A stretch of 64,000 nucleotides of DNA from an uncultured Bacteroidales bacterium (GCA_902790595.1 CADASL010000008.1:62001-126000); one strand, 5' to 3'; positions 27,164-37,100 are shown, numbered from the stretch's first letter. Translations and numbers: made by a program. Notes: generated from the sequence alone by a model not told the origin.

Positions 27164-28249
27164 TTATTGTTTCTTTTTCACGTCACCCACAATGTGCAGA
27201 ATCTGTTGCGGATTCTTCGGGTCGTTGCAGATGATGGTGATGCTTTTGTTCTGGCGGTTCGATTTTCCCGACGAGTTGAAGGTGATGTCAATCGACGATG
27301 ACTCGCCCGGTTTGATAATGTTTGTCTTGTTGTTGACCGCCGTGCAGCCGCACGATGTTGATATTTTTCTGATATACAGGTCCTGCTTGCCGTCGTTGCG
27401 GAATTTGAACGTGTGGTTCACCTTCTCGCCCTCGGTGATGGAGCCAAAATTGAAGCTCGTCTCTTCAAACACAAGTTTTGGCGCGTTTTCGAGCTGCTCG
27501 GGCGTGTATTTCGAGAAGTCCTCCTCAATGGTCGCGCTCACCGACAGCAGGTTTTTGTTGTTGTTCGTGTCGTCGTTGATGGCCACCGTCACGCGGTCCA
27601 TAACAAAGCCCCACTCACTGCGTTTGGTGGCATCGTATTTAACCACAATCTTGCCTTTTTGGTTGGGTTGCAGTGTTTCGGGCACAGCCACAACCGACAG
27701 GTGCTTCGGTACGTTGCGGAACGTCACCTTCATCGGTTTGTCGGTCAGGTTGGCAATGCTGGTGCTGTCCTCGCGCACCTCGGTGTTTTTCACTTTCAGC
27801 AGCGATATGTGGTTGTTCTCAAGGTTCAGGTCGCCGATTTTGCGCGGGTGCAGGTCGGCCAGCGTTTTCTCGCGCTCAATCACCTTGCCCGAGAACCGGA
27901 TGGTTGAAACCTCTGGTGTGCAGTTGGTTGTCACCGAAATCGATTTGTTGAACGGACCCGGACGGCCTTCGGGATTGTAGGTTGCTGAAACAAAGCCTTT
28001 TCCGCCGGGCATCACCGGCTCTTTGGTGTAGTCCGATGTGGTGCATCCGCACGACGGCTTGACGTATGTTACCACCAGCGGCGCGTTGCCCTTGTTGGTG
28101 AACGTGAACTTGTGTGTGGCCGGTCCGTCGGCCTCTTTGATGTCGCCAAAATTGTACGAAGCCTCGTCCCAGCTAATCACCGGACCCGATTGTGCAAAGC
28201 CCGCAGCCATCAGCAGCGTGGCAAAACCTGCGAGAAAAAACTTTTTCAT
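27164..28249 (-). CDS. Secreted protein with two DUF1573 domains
   Basis: From ATG 28249 the product has 361 residues with a signal peptide (AAGFAQ). Two DUF1573 (ASPM/SPD-2/Hydin-like Ig fold) domains are visible, at about 25-120 and 250-350. Each contains the hallmark Phe-x-Phe core and an SCGCT motif (KPSCGCTTSDY and STSCGCTAVNN). Such proteins are abundant in the periplasm or surface of Bacteroidota, with no defined activity. It is upstream of the TonB receptor on the same strand (81-base gap), so cotranscription is possible. A -7 box lies 31 bases upstream. Confidence 0.88.
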   Translation of the reverse strand: MKKFFLAGFATLLMAAGFAQSGPVISWDEASYNFGDIKEADGPATHKFTFTNKGNAPLVVTYVKPSCGCTTSDYTKEPVMPGGKGFVSATYNPEGRPGPFNKSISVTTNCTPEVSTIRFSGKVIEREKTLADLHPRKIGDLNLENNHISLLKVKNTEVREDSTSIANLTDKPMKVTFRNVPKHLSVVAVPETLQPNQKGKIVVKYDATKRSEWGFVMDRVTVAINDDTNNNKNLLSVSATIEEDFSKYTPEQLENAPKLVFEETSFNFGSITEGEKVNHTFKFRNDGKQDLYIRKISTSCGCTAVNNKTNIIKPGESSSIDITFNSSGKSNRQNKSITIICNDPKNPQQILHIVGDVKKKQ

Positions 28250-28279
28250 TACCATACCTATTATTAATATACGATAATG

Positions 28280-28287
28280 CAAAAGTA
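28280..28287 (-). promoter_or_regulatory. Putative -7 element for the DUF1573 gene
   Basis: On the minus strand the octamer reads TACTTTTG, matching TAnnTTTG, about 30 bases before the ATG at 28249. Confidence 0.45.
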
Positions 28288-28423
28288 AAAATCTTATTGT
28301 TGATTTCAGCTATAGGCGGGCATTTTACGCTAAATGTTGAAATTCGGTGATTAATCATTCCTCCCGCCAATCGTTTCTCAACAAAAACACCGCAACCCGA
28401 ATCCCACGTTATCAAGATTATTT

Positions 28424-28431
28424 TACATTTG
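28424..28431 (+). promoter_or_regulatory. Putative -7 element for the 28466 gene
   Basis: TACATTTG matches TAnnTTTG and lies 34 bases before the ATG. With the minus-strand box at 28280 it defines a divergent promoter region. Confidence 0.5.
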
Positions 28432-28465
28432 TACTTTAATTGTCGAATTTTTAAAAATAACAACA

Positions 28466-29332
28466 ATGAAAAAAACATTAGCAATAGCATTTGCAAGTGC
28501 GCTCTTCTGCAACGCACAGGCCCAGCAGGCTGTGGGAACCCCCGAGAACCTTCAGCGTTTTAAAAACACAACAACAATGGTTGTGCTGGACAACAACCCG
28601 TTGCTTGAGTACAATTTCAAAATCAAGGAAACCGTTGAAAAACACTGGAATATCAACAAATACGACGTAGTAACCTTCTCGTCGGCCGATTTTGAGAAAG
28701 CCCGCAAGGACTCAACCAAAGCGTTCCTTATGCGCAACACGGTTTACAACGACCGAGATAAAACCAAGTCGAAGTTCGATTACCTCTGCGTTGAGCTCGG
28801 CGGCGATTACGAGTATATCCGCCAAATGCCAGATATTGCCTCAGTGCCAATCTGTTACAATGGCGTTGATGAAGCAAGCTACGGCTACAAGCTGGGTTTG
28901 CTCTGCCAGTTCCTACAGAACCACATCAAACTCACAACCGAGAATCCGAAGCTCACAAGCAAAAACATCTTGAAGTATTACAACTCGCAAATGGCTGACA
29001 TTCACGACAAAACCCTTTATCTTGTGAAAGAGGAGCTGAATCCCGACCTCAACACCGAGGCCAAAATCAAGTCGTTGTATCCATACAAGTTCAAGATTGT
29101 GAGCCGTGAGGAGGTTGAGGGCGCCATCGACCGCCACGACCCCGATGTGGTGCTTCTGCACAAGGTTGGCCCCGAGGGTACACGCAAGAAAGAGGTGCGC
29201 TGCTACAAGGTAATTGTGGGTGCCGCCGACGCCCGGCTCTACTATTTCGCCTATCATATGATTAGCGACAAGAACAAAGAAGGTATGTTGGCAAAAGATT
29301 TTCAGAAACTTGCAAAAGCCAAGAAGAAATAA
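28466..29332 (+). CDS. Secreted protein of unknown function
   Basis: The 288-residue product has a signal peptide (ALFCNAQAQ) and a mixed alpha/beta remainder rich in Lys, Asp and Tyr. I do not recognise a domain. Segments that may be conserved are TTTMVVLDNNPLLEYNFKI, VELGGDYEYIRQMPDI and HDPDVVLLHKVGPEG. It appears periplasmic or exported, without a T9SS sorting domain or lipobox. It has its own promoter-like box. A SiaB-like kinase gene follows after 104 bases on the same strand, separated by T-rich DNA, so linkage is uncertain. Confidence 0.8.
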   Translation: MKKTLAIAFASALFCNAQAQQAVGTPENLQRFKNTTTMVVLDNNPLLEYNFKIKETVEKHWNINKYDVVTFSSADFEKARKDSTKAFLMRNTVYNDRDKTKSKFDYLCVELGGDYEYIRQMPDIASVPICYNGVDEASYGYKLGLLCQFLQNHIKLTTENPKLTSKNILKYYNSQMADIHDKTLYLVKEELNPDLNTEAKIKSLYPYKFKIVSREEVEGAIDRHDPDVVLLHKVGPEGTRKKEVRCYKVIVGAADARLYYFAYHMISDKNKEGMLAKDFQKLAKAKKK

Positions 29333-29436
29333 CAAGCCAATGGCCATAAAAACTGATTTTTTTTTGCTATGAAACAAAAAAAATCTATTTTTAGGCATCG
29401 TTAATGAATACGAAAAAGACAAAAAATTAAAATTTT

Positions 29437-30012
29437 ATGAGTGCCGATATAAATCTTATTAAATCAGTTCTTTCGTTGCACGACGAGATGGCGAGCAACG
29501 GCTTTTCATTAGTTTACGAAGGCGAGTTCAGCCACGAGGTTATGAAGATGTTCACTTCGATGGCCGAGCGCGATATGGACAAGTCGAACGAGGACAAGTC
29601 TGTGAAACGTAAAGTTTTCCACGTAATGGTTGAGTGCCTGCAGAATATGACCAAGCACTCCGATGACATTGACCGCAACGACGGTGTGGGCAACGGCTTG
29701 TTCATTGTTGGCAAGAAAGACGGTTACTGGAGCGTTATCACAGCCAATAAGATTCTGACCGAGAAGATTGAGGGTTTGAAAGCAGCCATCGACAATATCA
29801 ACAAATTGAACAAAGACGACCTTAACGCTTTGTATAAGAAGCAGATTCGCGAAGGTTCCCTTTCGGAGAAAGGTGGTGCCGGTCTGGGCCTTATCGATAT
29901 TGCCCGCAAAACAGGCCGCCAGCTCGAGTATCAGTTCCTGCCTTTGCAGGACAATACGAACCATTTCTTCCTTTTGAAGGTTCGTATCGACTCGAAACCG
30001 GATGATGAGTAA
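29437..30012 (+). CDS. SiaB-family (DUF6272) protein kinase-like protein
   Basis: The 191-residue cytoplasmic protein resembles the SiaB family, a histidine-kinase-like ATPase fold related to anti-sigma-factor kinases. The N-box-like helix is VFHVMVECLQNMTKHSDD (about 59-76), and the glycine-rich ATP-lid region is SLSEKGGAGLGLIDIARKTG (about 141-160). In Pseudomonas SiaB phosphorylates SiaC, and the PP2C phosphatase SiaA reverses it. No SiaC-like gene is adjacent, but an adenylate cyclase lies downstream and a SpoIIE phosphatase gene occurs at 63262. A terminator at 30038 ends the unit. Confidence 0.85.
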   Translation: MSADINLIKSVLSLHDEMASNGFSLVYEGEFSHEVMKMFTSMAERDMDKSNEDKSVKRKVFHVMVECLQNMTKHSDDIDRNDGVGNGLFIVGKKDGYWSVITANKILTEKIEGLKAAIDNINKLNKDDLNALYKKQIREGSLSEKGGAGLGLIDIARKTGRQLEYQFLPLQDNTNHFFLLKVRIDSKPDDE

Positions 30013-30037
30013 TTGTTTATTTTTATAGTTTGAAAGG

Positions 30038-30064
30038 CGGCTCCTTCGGGAGCCGTTTTTTTTT
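30038..30064 (+). terminator. Terminator after the SiaB-like gene
   Basis: CGGCTCC pairs with GGGAGCCG around a TTC loop, followed by a nine-base T-run. Confidence 0.88.
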
Positions 30065-30185
30065 GCTTGGCGCCGAATTTCCCCATAGCAAAGGCGGTGT
30101 TCGCCCAATCAAGCCGCAACTTCGTAAAAAAACTTTGCTGTTTGCCTAATTATTTGCTAAATAGCGCCAAAATCAAATTGTTGCG

Positions 30186-31403
30186 ATGAATAGTTTGGGC
30201 TTCGTGGTAGGCGCGTGTCTTGGTGTGGCGGCAATCGTCATTGCTGTTACAGTGGCGTTTCTGGTGCGAATCAGCCGCAAGAAAGACACTGTTTTAGCCG
30301 AAATGGAGCGTTTGCAGAAGGAGAACTGGCAGCTGCGCCAGATGACCGATGCCATCAACGACTCGAACGTAATGCTCATCTTCGACCGCGACGAGAATCT
30401 GAAATCGGTGAGCGCCGCGTTTTGCAGCCACTACGGATTCACGGCCAGCTCGTATATGGTCAAGGTTGGCAGCTCGCTCAACGATTATCTGAAATGGTCG
30501 GGCGGAGAGATGATTGACCGCAAGGCGCGCACAAGCTCGTTTGTGGGCAAATCGGTGGGAGCCAAGGGGCAGACCATCTGGAAACAGGTAACGTTGACGC
30601 GCAACGGCGACACCTCGCACGACACTTATTATATGGTGTTCGAACTCGACATTACCAATATGAAAGAGGCCGAGATGGAGCTCCAGATTGAGAAGAAGCG
30701 CTCCGACGAGCTGCTGCTCAATATGCTGCCGGCCGACATTGTGGCCGAGCTGAAGAAAAACGGCACGGCAAAGCCCCGAGTTTACAACAGCGCATCGGTG
30801 TTGTTTGCTGATATTAAGAATTTTACACAATGGTCGGAGAAACTTGAGCCAAAGGCGCTCATCGATACTCTGCAAGATTTGTTCTCATCGTTCGACGATG
30901 TGCTGGCGCAGAATTTCATTGAGAAAATCAAGACCATCGGCGACGCCTATATGTGCGCCGGCGGCCTTCCGATGCCGAACCACAGCCATCCGTTCGATAT
31001 TGTGATTGCCGCCTTCGGGTTGCAGAGCGCCGTGAGCGCCCTCGACGAGAAACGCGCCCGCGCCGGCGGCGACCCGTGGCTGATGCGTATCGGCATCCAC
31101 ACAGGCCCGGTGGTTACAGGCGTGGTGGGCAAAACGCGCACAGTGTACGATGTGTGGGGCGACTCGGTGAACACGGCCAGCCGCCTCGAATCGGCCTGCG
31201 AGCCTGGTAAAATCAACATCTCGAAAACCACCTACGACGTTATCAAGGACTATTTTGAATGCGAGTACCGCGGCAAGATTCAAGCCAAGCACAAGGGCGA
31301 GATTGATATGTATTTTGTGAACCGCCTCAAACCCGAATATGCCGCCGACGACAAAGGCTTTGTGCCCAATGAGGCCTTCAAGGCGATGCTGGCGGGGCTC
31401 TAG
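30186..31403 (+). CDS. Membrane-anchored class III adenylate cyclase with PAS-like sensor
   Basis: The 405-residue protein has one N-terminal membrane helix (about 5-28), a short coiled coil, a PAS-like domain (about 55-160) ending in VFELDITNMKEAE, a signalling helix (160-185) and a class III cyclase domain (about 200-390). Metal-binding Asp209 (LFADIKNFT) and Asp253 (TIGDAYM) are present. The base-selecting pair is Lys249 and Asp322, as in adenylate rather than guanylate cyclases. Asn329 and Arg333 (VNTASRLES) are the transition-state residues. All catalytic positions are intact, so cAMP synthesis is expected. It is in line with the SiaB-like gene but separated by a terminator. Confidence 0.92.
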   Translation: MNSLGFVVGACLGVAAIVIAVTVAFLVRISRKKDTVLAEMERLQKENWQLRQMTDAINDSNVMLIFDRDENLKSVSAAFCSHYGFTASSYMVKVGSSLNDYLKWSGGEMIDRKARTSSFVGKSVGAKGQTIWKQVTLTRNGDTSHDTYYMVFELDITNMKEAEMELQIEKKRSDELLLNMLPADIVAELKKNGTAKPRVYNSASVLFADIKNFTQWSEKLEPKALIDTLQDLFSSFDDVLAQNFIEKIKTIGDAYMCAGGLPMPNHSHPFDIVIAAFGLQSAVSALDEKRARAGGDPWLMRIGIHTGPVVTGVVGKTRTVYDVWGDSVNTASRLESACEPGKINISKTTYDVIKDYFECEYRGKIQAKHKGEIDMYFVNRLKPEYAADDKGFVPNEAFKAMLAGL

Positions 31404-31521
31404 AATCTATTGGCTCAACACACTTTCAGCATATTTCCTGCCAAAGAGCTCTATGATTTATGACGGACTTTTTTATGCCAAGTCCACTCCATAAAAATCA
31501 GTCGCCACAAGCATTTTCTTG

Positions 31522-31529
31522 TAAGTTTG
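31522..31529 (+). promoter_or_regulatory. Putative -7 element for the TPR-LuxR gene
   Basis: TAAGTTTG matches TAnnTTTG and lies 18 bases before the ATG at 31548. Confidence 0.45.
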
Positions 31530-31547
31530 CGTCAAATATTGTAAGGA

Positions 31548-33038
31548 ATGATTCTAAGAAAATATACTGTTGCGGTTGCTTTGATTTTTAGTGTATTATC
31601 GTCAGCGGCTGCGCCAAACGCCACAAAATTCAAAGAGTTGTTTGCCAAATATGAGGAGTGCTACGATGCAAATGACTATCACGGTTCGGTAAAATATCTT
31701 GAGGAGGCTCTGCCATACATTCATCCCGACTCAATAATCTGGTTTTCAGACGCATATAACGGTCTTTCGTACGCTTATTATGATTTGGGACAGCATGACA
31801 AAGCGATTGCTTACGGCAACCGCTCGCTGGAGTGCGATTTGCAGATTGGCGATTCAACGCGAATATCGACATCGTTCAACCTGTTGGCGGTGATTTTTGC
31901 CCATCAGCGGCGTTTCGACGAGGCCGAGCGTTATATGCACGACGCCATAGCTTACGTGCCGCAGGCCAATACGCGGATGCGGGCCGGCCGCTATGCCGTT
32001 TTGGGCGAGATTCTGTCGGCAGTCGGCAAAAACGACGAGGCCGTTGGTTACATCAGGAAGGCCTACACGCTCGACTCCACCGACAACCGGACCGACAAAA
32101 TGCCTGTGCGCCTCTCGCAGCTTGGCACGGTTTATCTGAGTCAGAAGGATTATGCAAAAGCGGAGGTAACTTTGGCTCGCGCTACTGATGGGTTGCGTGC
32201 CATTGGAAACAATTACAGTCTGTGTATCAATCTGATGGTGCAAACGAAAAACTATATTGCGCTCGGTCGCAAAGCCGAAGCAGAAAAGGCTGCAACAGAA
32301 TGTCTCGCCTTGAGCACGCAGCTCGACAAGCGCAAAACCAAGCTCGACGCACTGCGTCTGCTTGCGGAGTTGCGCCAGAGTCCGGAACTTTACGAGCAGG
32401 CTCTCAAGCTCAACGATTCACTCTACAACGAGCAGATAAGTGAGCAAATTGCTGATTTTGAGGCGCGTTATGCCACAGCCGAGAAAGAGAAGGAGACCGC
32501 CCAACTGCAGGTTGTCGTCAATCGCCAGCGTTACGCGCTGATTGTGTTTGTGTTAGTTTTTGCAGCTTTGTTGGTTGGCACTGTTTTGGTGCATTTCGCC
32601 CGCCGTATGCGCCGCGACATTGAACACACCGAGAAGGTGGCGCGTGAGCTGTTTGTGAGTCACTCCAAGCAGAATACGATTTCGGTTAAACCTGCAAACG
32701 GCGCTCAAGAGCCTGAAAATGAAAGCGATGCCCGTATCCGCGAAAGCGAGAACCAAAACAACGAGGCCGAGAAAAACACATCAGAATCGATTGAAAATCA
32801 GGTAACTGCTGCGCAGGAGCCAGCGGTTGACAGCGATGAAATCCAGCTCTCGCCGCGCGAGGTTGATATTGTCAAGGCTTGCTGCCAGGGCAAGCTGAGC
32901 AAGGAAATTGCCGATGAGTTCGGCATCAGCAAAAAAACCGTCGATAACCACAAGTCGGCCATCTACCAGAAACTGGGCATCTGCAACAACACCGAGCTGA
33001 TTCTGTATGCCGTGAAACACGGAATTGCCAAGTTGTGA
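31548..33038 (+). CDS. Membrane-spanning regulator: periplasmic TPR domain and cytoplasmic LuxR-type HTH
   Basis: The 496-residue protein starts with a signal-like segment (SVLSSAAA). Six or so tetratricopeptide repeats follow (about 25-290), then a coiled coil, one membrane helix (about 327-347), an acidic low-complexity linker (about 375-425) and a C-terminal LuxR/GerE helix-turn-helix (LSPREVDIVKACCQGKLSKEIADEFG ... KTVDNHKSAIYQKLG). The TPRs should face the periplasm and the HTH the cytoplasm, so it looks like a one-protein signal transducer across the inner membrane. It is not a response regulator because there is no receiver domain. Downstream lie a mini-LuxR gene and two surface-protein genes, which are plausible targets. 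Confidence 0.9.
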   Translation: MILRKYTVAVALIFSVLSSAAAPNATKFKELFAKYEECYDANDYHGSVKYLEEALPYIHPDSIIWFSDAYNGLSYAYYDLGQHDKAIAYGNRSLECDLQIGDSTRISTSFNLLAVIFAHQRRFDEAERYMHDAIAYVPQANTRMRAGRYAVLGEILSAVGKNDEAVGYIRKAYTLDSTDNRTDKMPVRLSQLGTVYLSQKDYAKAEVTLARATDGLRAIGNNYSLCINLMVQTKNYIALGRKAEAEKAATECLALSTQLDKRKTKLDALRLLAELRQSPELYEQALKLNDSLYNEQISEQIADFEARYATAEKEKETAQLQVVVNRQRYALIVFVLVFAALLVGTVLVHFARRMRRDIEHTEKVARELFVSHSKQNTISVKPANGAQEPENESDARIRESENQNNEAEKNTSESIENQVTAAQEPAVDSDEIQLSPREVDIVKACCQGKLSKEIADEFGISKKTVDNHKSAIYQKLGICNNTELILYAVKHGIAKL

Positions 33039-33386
33039 TTTGGTATCCGCCAAGGGCGTTAGGCATTATTTCAGGCTTACAACATCCAACATCTGACACC
33101 CGACACCCAATACCCAACACCATTTAATTGTTCACCAGTTTAAATGATGAATCGATTGGTATCGGGGCGGACGCGGCACGCCACGTCCCTACCAATACCC
33201 AGCACCTAACACCCAATACCCAACACCCAATACCCAATACCCAACACCATTATATAGGTACAAATACCTAATAAAATTTCCCGCTGATATTCAGTCTTTT
33301 GCGCCCGAATGGGTATAATTACCTATTGACGAAACTGTGTCTTGAATGGTATAATTGCATCGGTTTTTCAAGCGAAACCATCGATT
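33039..33386. repeat. 348-bp gap with CCCAATA-type heptads and a 42-bp inverted repeat
   Basis: The tracts 33090-33122 and 33196-33250 are built of 7-base words such as CCCAATA and CCCAACA in tandem, with no G. Between them, 33155-33196 is an inverted repeat with outer arms ATTGGTA and TACCAAT and an inner GGACGCGGC/GCCACGTCC stem, like a REP element. A near-consensus -7 box TATAATTG (33350-33357) precedes the mini-LuxR gene. No other gene is seen. Confidence 0.7.
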
Positions 33387-33602
33387 ATGAACCAAATTCA
33401 AAACGCAGAAATGAACAGAAATCTCACCGAACGTGAAATGCAGGTCGCTATGGCGTGCTGCAAAGGAAAGTCATCGCGGATTATTGCCGACGAACTGGGC
33501 TTGAGCAAGCGCACAGTTGATTCGCACAAGACGAACATCTACCGCAAGCTCGGTATCAACAACAACATTGCATTGATTCACAAATTGTTTAACATAAAAT
33601 AA
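33387..33602 (+). CDS. Stand-alone LuxR/GerE-type HTH protein
   Basis: The 71-residue product consists almost entirely of a GerE helix-turn-helix: LTEREMQVAMACCKGKSSRIIADELGLSKRTVDSHKTNIYRKLGI. The DNA-recognition helix reads KRTVDSHKTN, close to KKTVDNHKSA in the membrane regulator upstream, so the two may see similar sites or have arisen from one another. ATG 33387 was preferred to the longer frame from 33342, which overlaps the promoter-like box. It ends 7 bases before a T9SS-type protein gene and is likely cotranscribed. With no sensor domain it could act as a modulator or direct activator. Confidence 0.85.
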   Translation: MNQIQNAEMNRNLTEREMQVAMACCKGKSSRIIADELGLSKRTVDSHKTNIYRKLGINNNIALIHKLFNIK

Positions 33603-33609
33603 TTTTCCA

Positions 33610-34077
33610 ATGAGAAAAAGGATTATTCTACTTGTGGCTTCTGTGGCGCTGCTTGGCGCGAAAGCGGAGGCCCAGACCGCCGTTGCGGCGGCAGGGGGTG
33701 AGGCCGGAACAGTGAGCTACACCGTTGGTCAGACGTTTGTTGCTCCGGCCTTGAATGATGCCGGTAGCATTGCCCCGGGCGTGCAGCAGGCTTATGACAT
33801 TACCATTATCGATGGTATTGAGAACACGCAAATCACCCTTGAGGCCGCGGTTTACCCTAACCCTGTGGCTGACCGCCTCACACTGCGTGTCGGAAACCTT
33901 GAGAGCATAGCCCTGCGCTACACACTCACCGATGCCAACGGCCGCACCATTGCAGCCGACAACATCACTGATGCTCAAACAACCATCGAAATGAGCCACC
34001 TTGCACAAGGCGCTTATTTCCTGCGTGTTGACGATGGTGAGAACGTGTTGAGAACATTCAAAATCGTGAAAAAATAA
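33610..34077 (+). CDS. Small exported protein with T9SS type A sorting domain
   Basis: The 155-residue protein has a signal peptide (GAKAEAQ), a short N-terminal region with GTVSYTVGQTFV and PGVQQAYDITI, and a C-terminal T9SS type A sorting domain: YPNPVADRLTLRV (about 81-93), then LTDANGRTIA and a terminal FKIVKK. Nearly all of the mature part is the sorting domain, so the cargo is only about 50 residues. It should be exported by the Por machinery and processed by PorU. It lies between the mini-LuxR gene and the fibre-like giant gene. Confidence 0.9.
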   Translation: MRKRIILLVASVALLGAKAEAQTAVAAAGGEAGTVSYTVGQTFVAPALNDAGSIAPGVQQAYDITIIDGIENTQITLEAAVYPNPVADRLTLRVGNLESIALRYTLTDANGRTIAADNITDAQTTIEMSHLAQGAYFLRVDDGENVLRTFKIVKK

Positions 34078-34188
34078 TAGGGCATTTGTGCACGGTTTCA
34101 GTGGATACGATGTTCGCATTGTTTCCGCAACAAATCCAACAAAATTGAATCTAATATTCTATCAATGACTAATTTAATAATTAACAGA

Positions 34189-37100
34189 ATGAGAAAAATT
34201 ACATCTCTTGTTGCCGCATTGTTATTATCGGTGGCAACATTCGCACAAGCCCCGCAGGGCTTCAGTTATCAGGCAGTTGTGCGTGATGCGCAGAACGCCT
34301 TAGTTGCAAATCAGACGGTCGATGTCACCCTCACCATTACGGCAGAGGTTGGAGGTGTTGCCGCGCAGAGCTACACCGAGACGCACTCTGTGACCACCAA
34401 TGCCAATGGTCTTTTCACACTTGTTGTGGGCCAGGGTGAGAGCAGCCAGAAACTGTCTGACATTAAATGGAATGTGCCGGGCGCAGTTTACAATTTGCGT
34501 ACCGAGACAGCCTACGGCACCGCCACCACTCAGCTGATGAGCGTGCCTTTCGCCCTTTATGCCGAGCAGGCCGGCGAACTCGACTATCAGAAACTGGCCA
34601 AGACCTTGACTAGCGACGATGTTCAGGCTGTTCTGGGTTATGTAAAAGCCGAGCAATTAGCCGATTACGTTAAAAAGTCTGACATTCCCGCCGGAGCAAA
34701 CCTCGATAATTATGTTTTAAATGACTCGCTGGTTCTGCTGATTGCCAATGTTGAGGCCACCTATGCCAAGAAATCGGACATTCCGGCCCCAACCGACCTT
34801 AGCAGCTATGCCAAAACAGCTGATGTTGAGGCTACTTATGCCAAGAAATCTGATATTCAGGCCGCAGCCGATATGAGCGACTACGTAAAGGCCGACACTC
34901 TCTCGCAATACGCGCTGAACACATCGCTGAAAAGCTATATCAGCAAAGAGGCGTTTGCCGACTACATTCTGAGCGGCGGCAATATTGAGTCGGTTGATTT
35001 GGATGTTTACGCCAAGACCGCTGACGTTGACGCCACTTACGCCAAGAAGTCGGACATTCCGGCCGCGACCGACTTGAGCGGTTACGCCAAAACAGCCGAC
35101 GTTGCAAGCGACTATGTGACCAAAGAGACTTTCGACGCTTATGTTTTGAGTGGCGGTCAATCCGATTCGGTCGATCTTACAGTTTTTGCCAAGACTACTG
35201 ATGTTGAGGCCACTTACGCCAAGAAATCGGACATTCCGGCTGCGGCCGATTTGAGTGGTTACGCCAAGAACGACACTCTTTCGCAGTACGCTCTCAACAC
35301 ATCGCTGGCAAGTTACGTCACCAAAGAGGCTTTCGACGCATATGTTTTGAGTGGCGGTCAAGCCGATTCGGTTGACCTTACCGCTTTCGCAAAAACTGCC
35401 GATGTTGAGAAAACCTACGCCAAGAAGTCGGACATTCCGGCTCCGGCCGATTTGAGCGGCTACGCCAAAGCCGCCGACGTGGTGAGCAAAGAAACCTTTG
35501 CCAACTACATTCTGGGCGCAGGTAATCCTGATGCCGCCGACTTGAGCGTTTATGCCAAGACTGCCGATGTGGCAAGTACATACGTAACCAAAGAGGCTTT
35601 CGACAACTATGTTTCAAACGGCGGTCAAGCCGATTCGGTCGACCTCAGCGCTTATGCCAAGACCGCTGATGTCGAGGCTACTTACGCCAAGAAATCGGAA
35701 CTGCCCGAAATGGATAATTATGTTACAGTGAAAGACCTCAACGACACCTTGGGTTATTACCTCACATCGGAGTCCAACGGTCAGGCTCTTCTTGGATGGT
35801 TTTATACCAAAAGCGATGTTGATGCATTGATCAGTGATAAAGTAACCGATAGCGATCTTCAATCGGTAACCGATCAATTTCTGACCAAAGAGACTTTTGA
35901 CGCTTATGTTTTGAGCGGCGGTCAAGCCGATTCGGTCGATCTCACCGTTTATGCCAAGACTGCTGACGTTGCAGCCACCTACGCCAAGAAATCGGACATT
36001 CCGGCAGCTGTAAACCTTGGCAATTATGTTACCAAAGACTCGCTGAACATCTTGGTTGAGCATCAGTCGCTGGCCGATTACGCCAAGACTTCCGACCTTG
36101 CCGGTTATGCCGTTGCGGCCGACGTGAACTCAGAATTTGCCTTCCAAAACCATTATAACGATTCGGTTTATCTGCGCAAAGCTAACGCTGATTACACTTA
36201 CGCCAAGCGTTCTGACGTGGCCTACACCATTGGTTATGTCAACGACTCGATAGACTTCTACTATGCAAAAAAAGCCGATGTGGCAAGTACATACGTAACC
36301 AAAGAGACTTTCGACAACTATGTTTTGAGCGGCGGTCAAGCCGATTCGGTCGACCTCACCGTTTATGCTAAGACAGCTGACGTTGCAGCCACCTACGCCA
36401 AGAAATCGGATATTCCGGCAGCGGTTAATCTCAGCAATTATGTTGTCAAGGACTCGCTGAACATCTTGGTTGAGCACCAGTCGCTGGCCGCCTATGCAAC
36501 TAAAGCAAATTTGAACGATACTCTTGCTGATTACGCAAAGACTGCCGACCTCAGCGCAAAGGCCAACACCGCCGATTTGGCTACTGTTGCCACAAGCGGA
36601 AGCTACAACGATTTGACCAACACTCCCACAGGCTTGTCAGCATTTGAGAACGACACCGAGTATGTAACCGCAAGCGAACTGGATGCGCAAGGCTACCTGA
36701 CCGAGCACCAGTCGCTGGCCGCATACGCTAAAATAGATACCCTCGGCAACTTCGCCACCCAAGCCAAGCTGAACGACACTCTTGCTGTTTACACGAAGGC
36801 CGCCGATGTTGAGGCCGCTTACGCTACAAAAACTGAAGTTGCTGGTAAGCAGGATGTTATCGACGACATTGAGACAATCCGTATCGGCGCTAATCTTGGC
36901 GCAACAGCTTTGCAAGAACACCAATCACTTGCAGATTACGCAACTACTGCCAAGCTGAACGATACTTTGGCAGAATATGCAACTACTGCCAAGTTGAACG
37001 ATACTTTGGCAGAATATGCAACTACTGCCAAGTTGAACGATACTCTCGATGCTTACGCAACATTATCACAGTTGCAGCAGCAAATTGCCGCCTTGCAAAC

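Noticed and set aside
31465..31485. GGACTT/AAGTCC hairpin after the cyclase gene as a terminator
   Set aside because: The T-run is in the loop, not after the stem, and the stem is only six pairs.
32838..33602. The two LuxR-type proteins as two-component response regulators
   Set aside because: Neither has a receiver domain or phospho-acceptor Asp pattern, and no histidine kinase is adjacent.
34740..37062. Possible CRISPR-like repeats
   Set aside because: The repeats are in frame inside one long protein gene and vary codon by codon.
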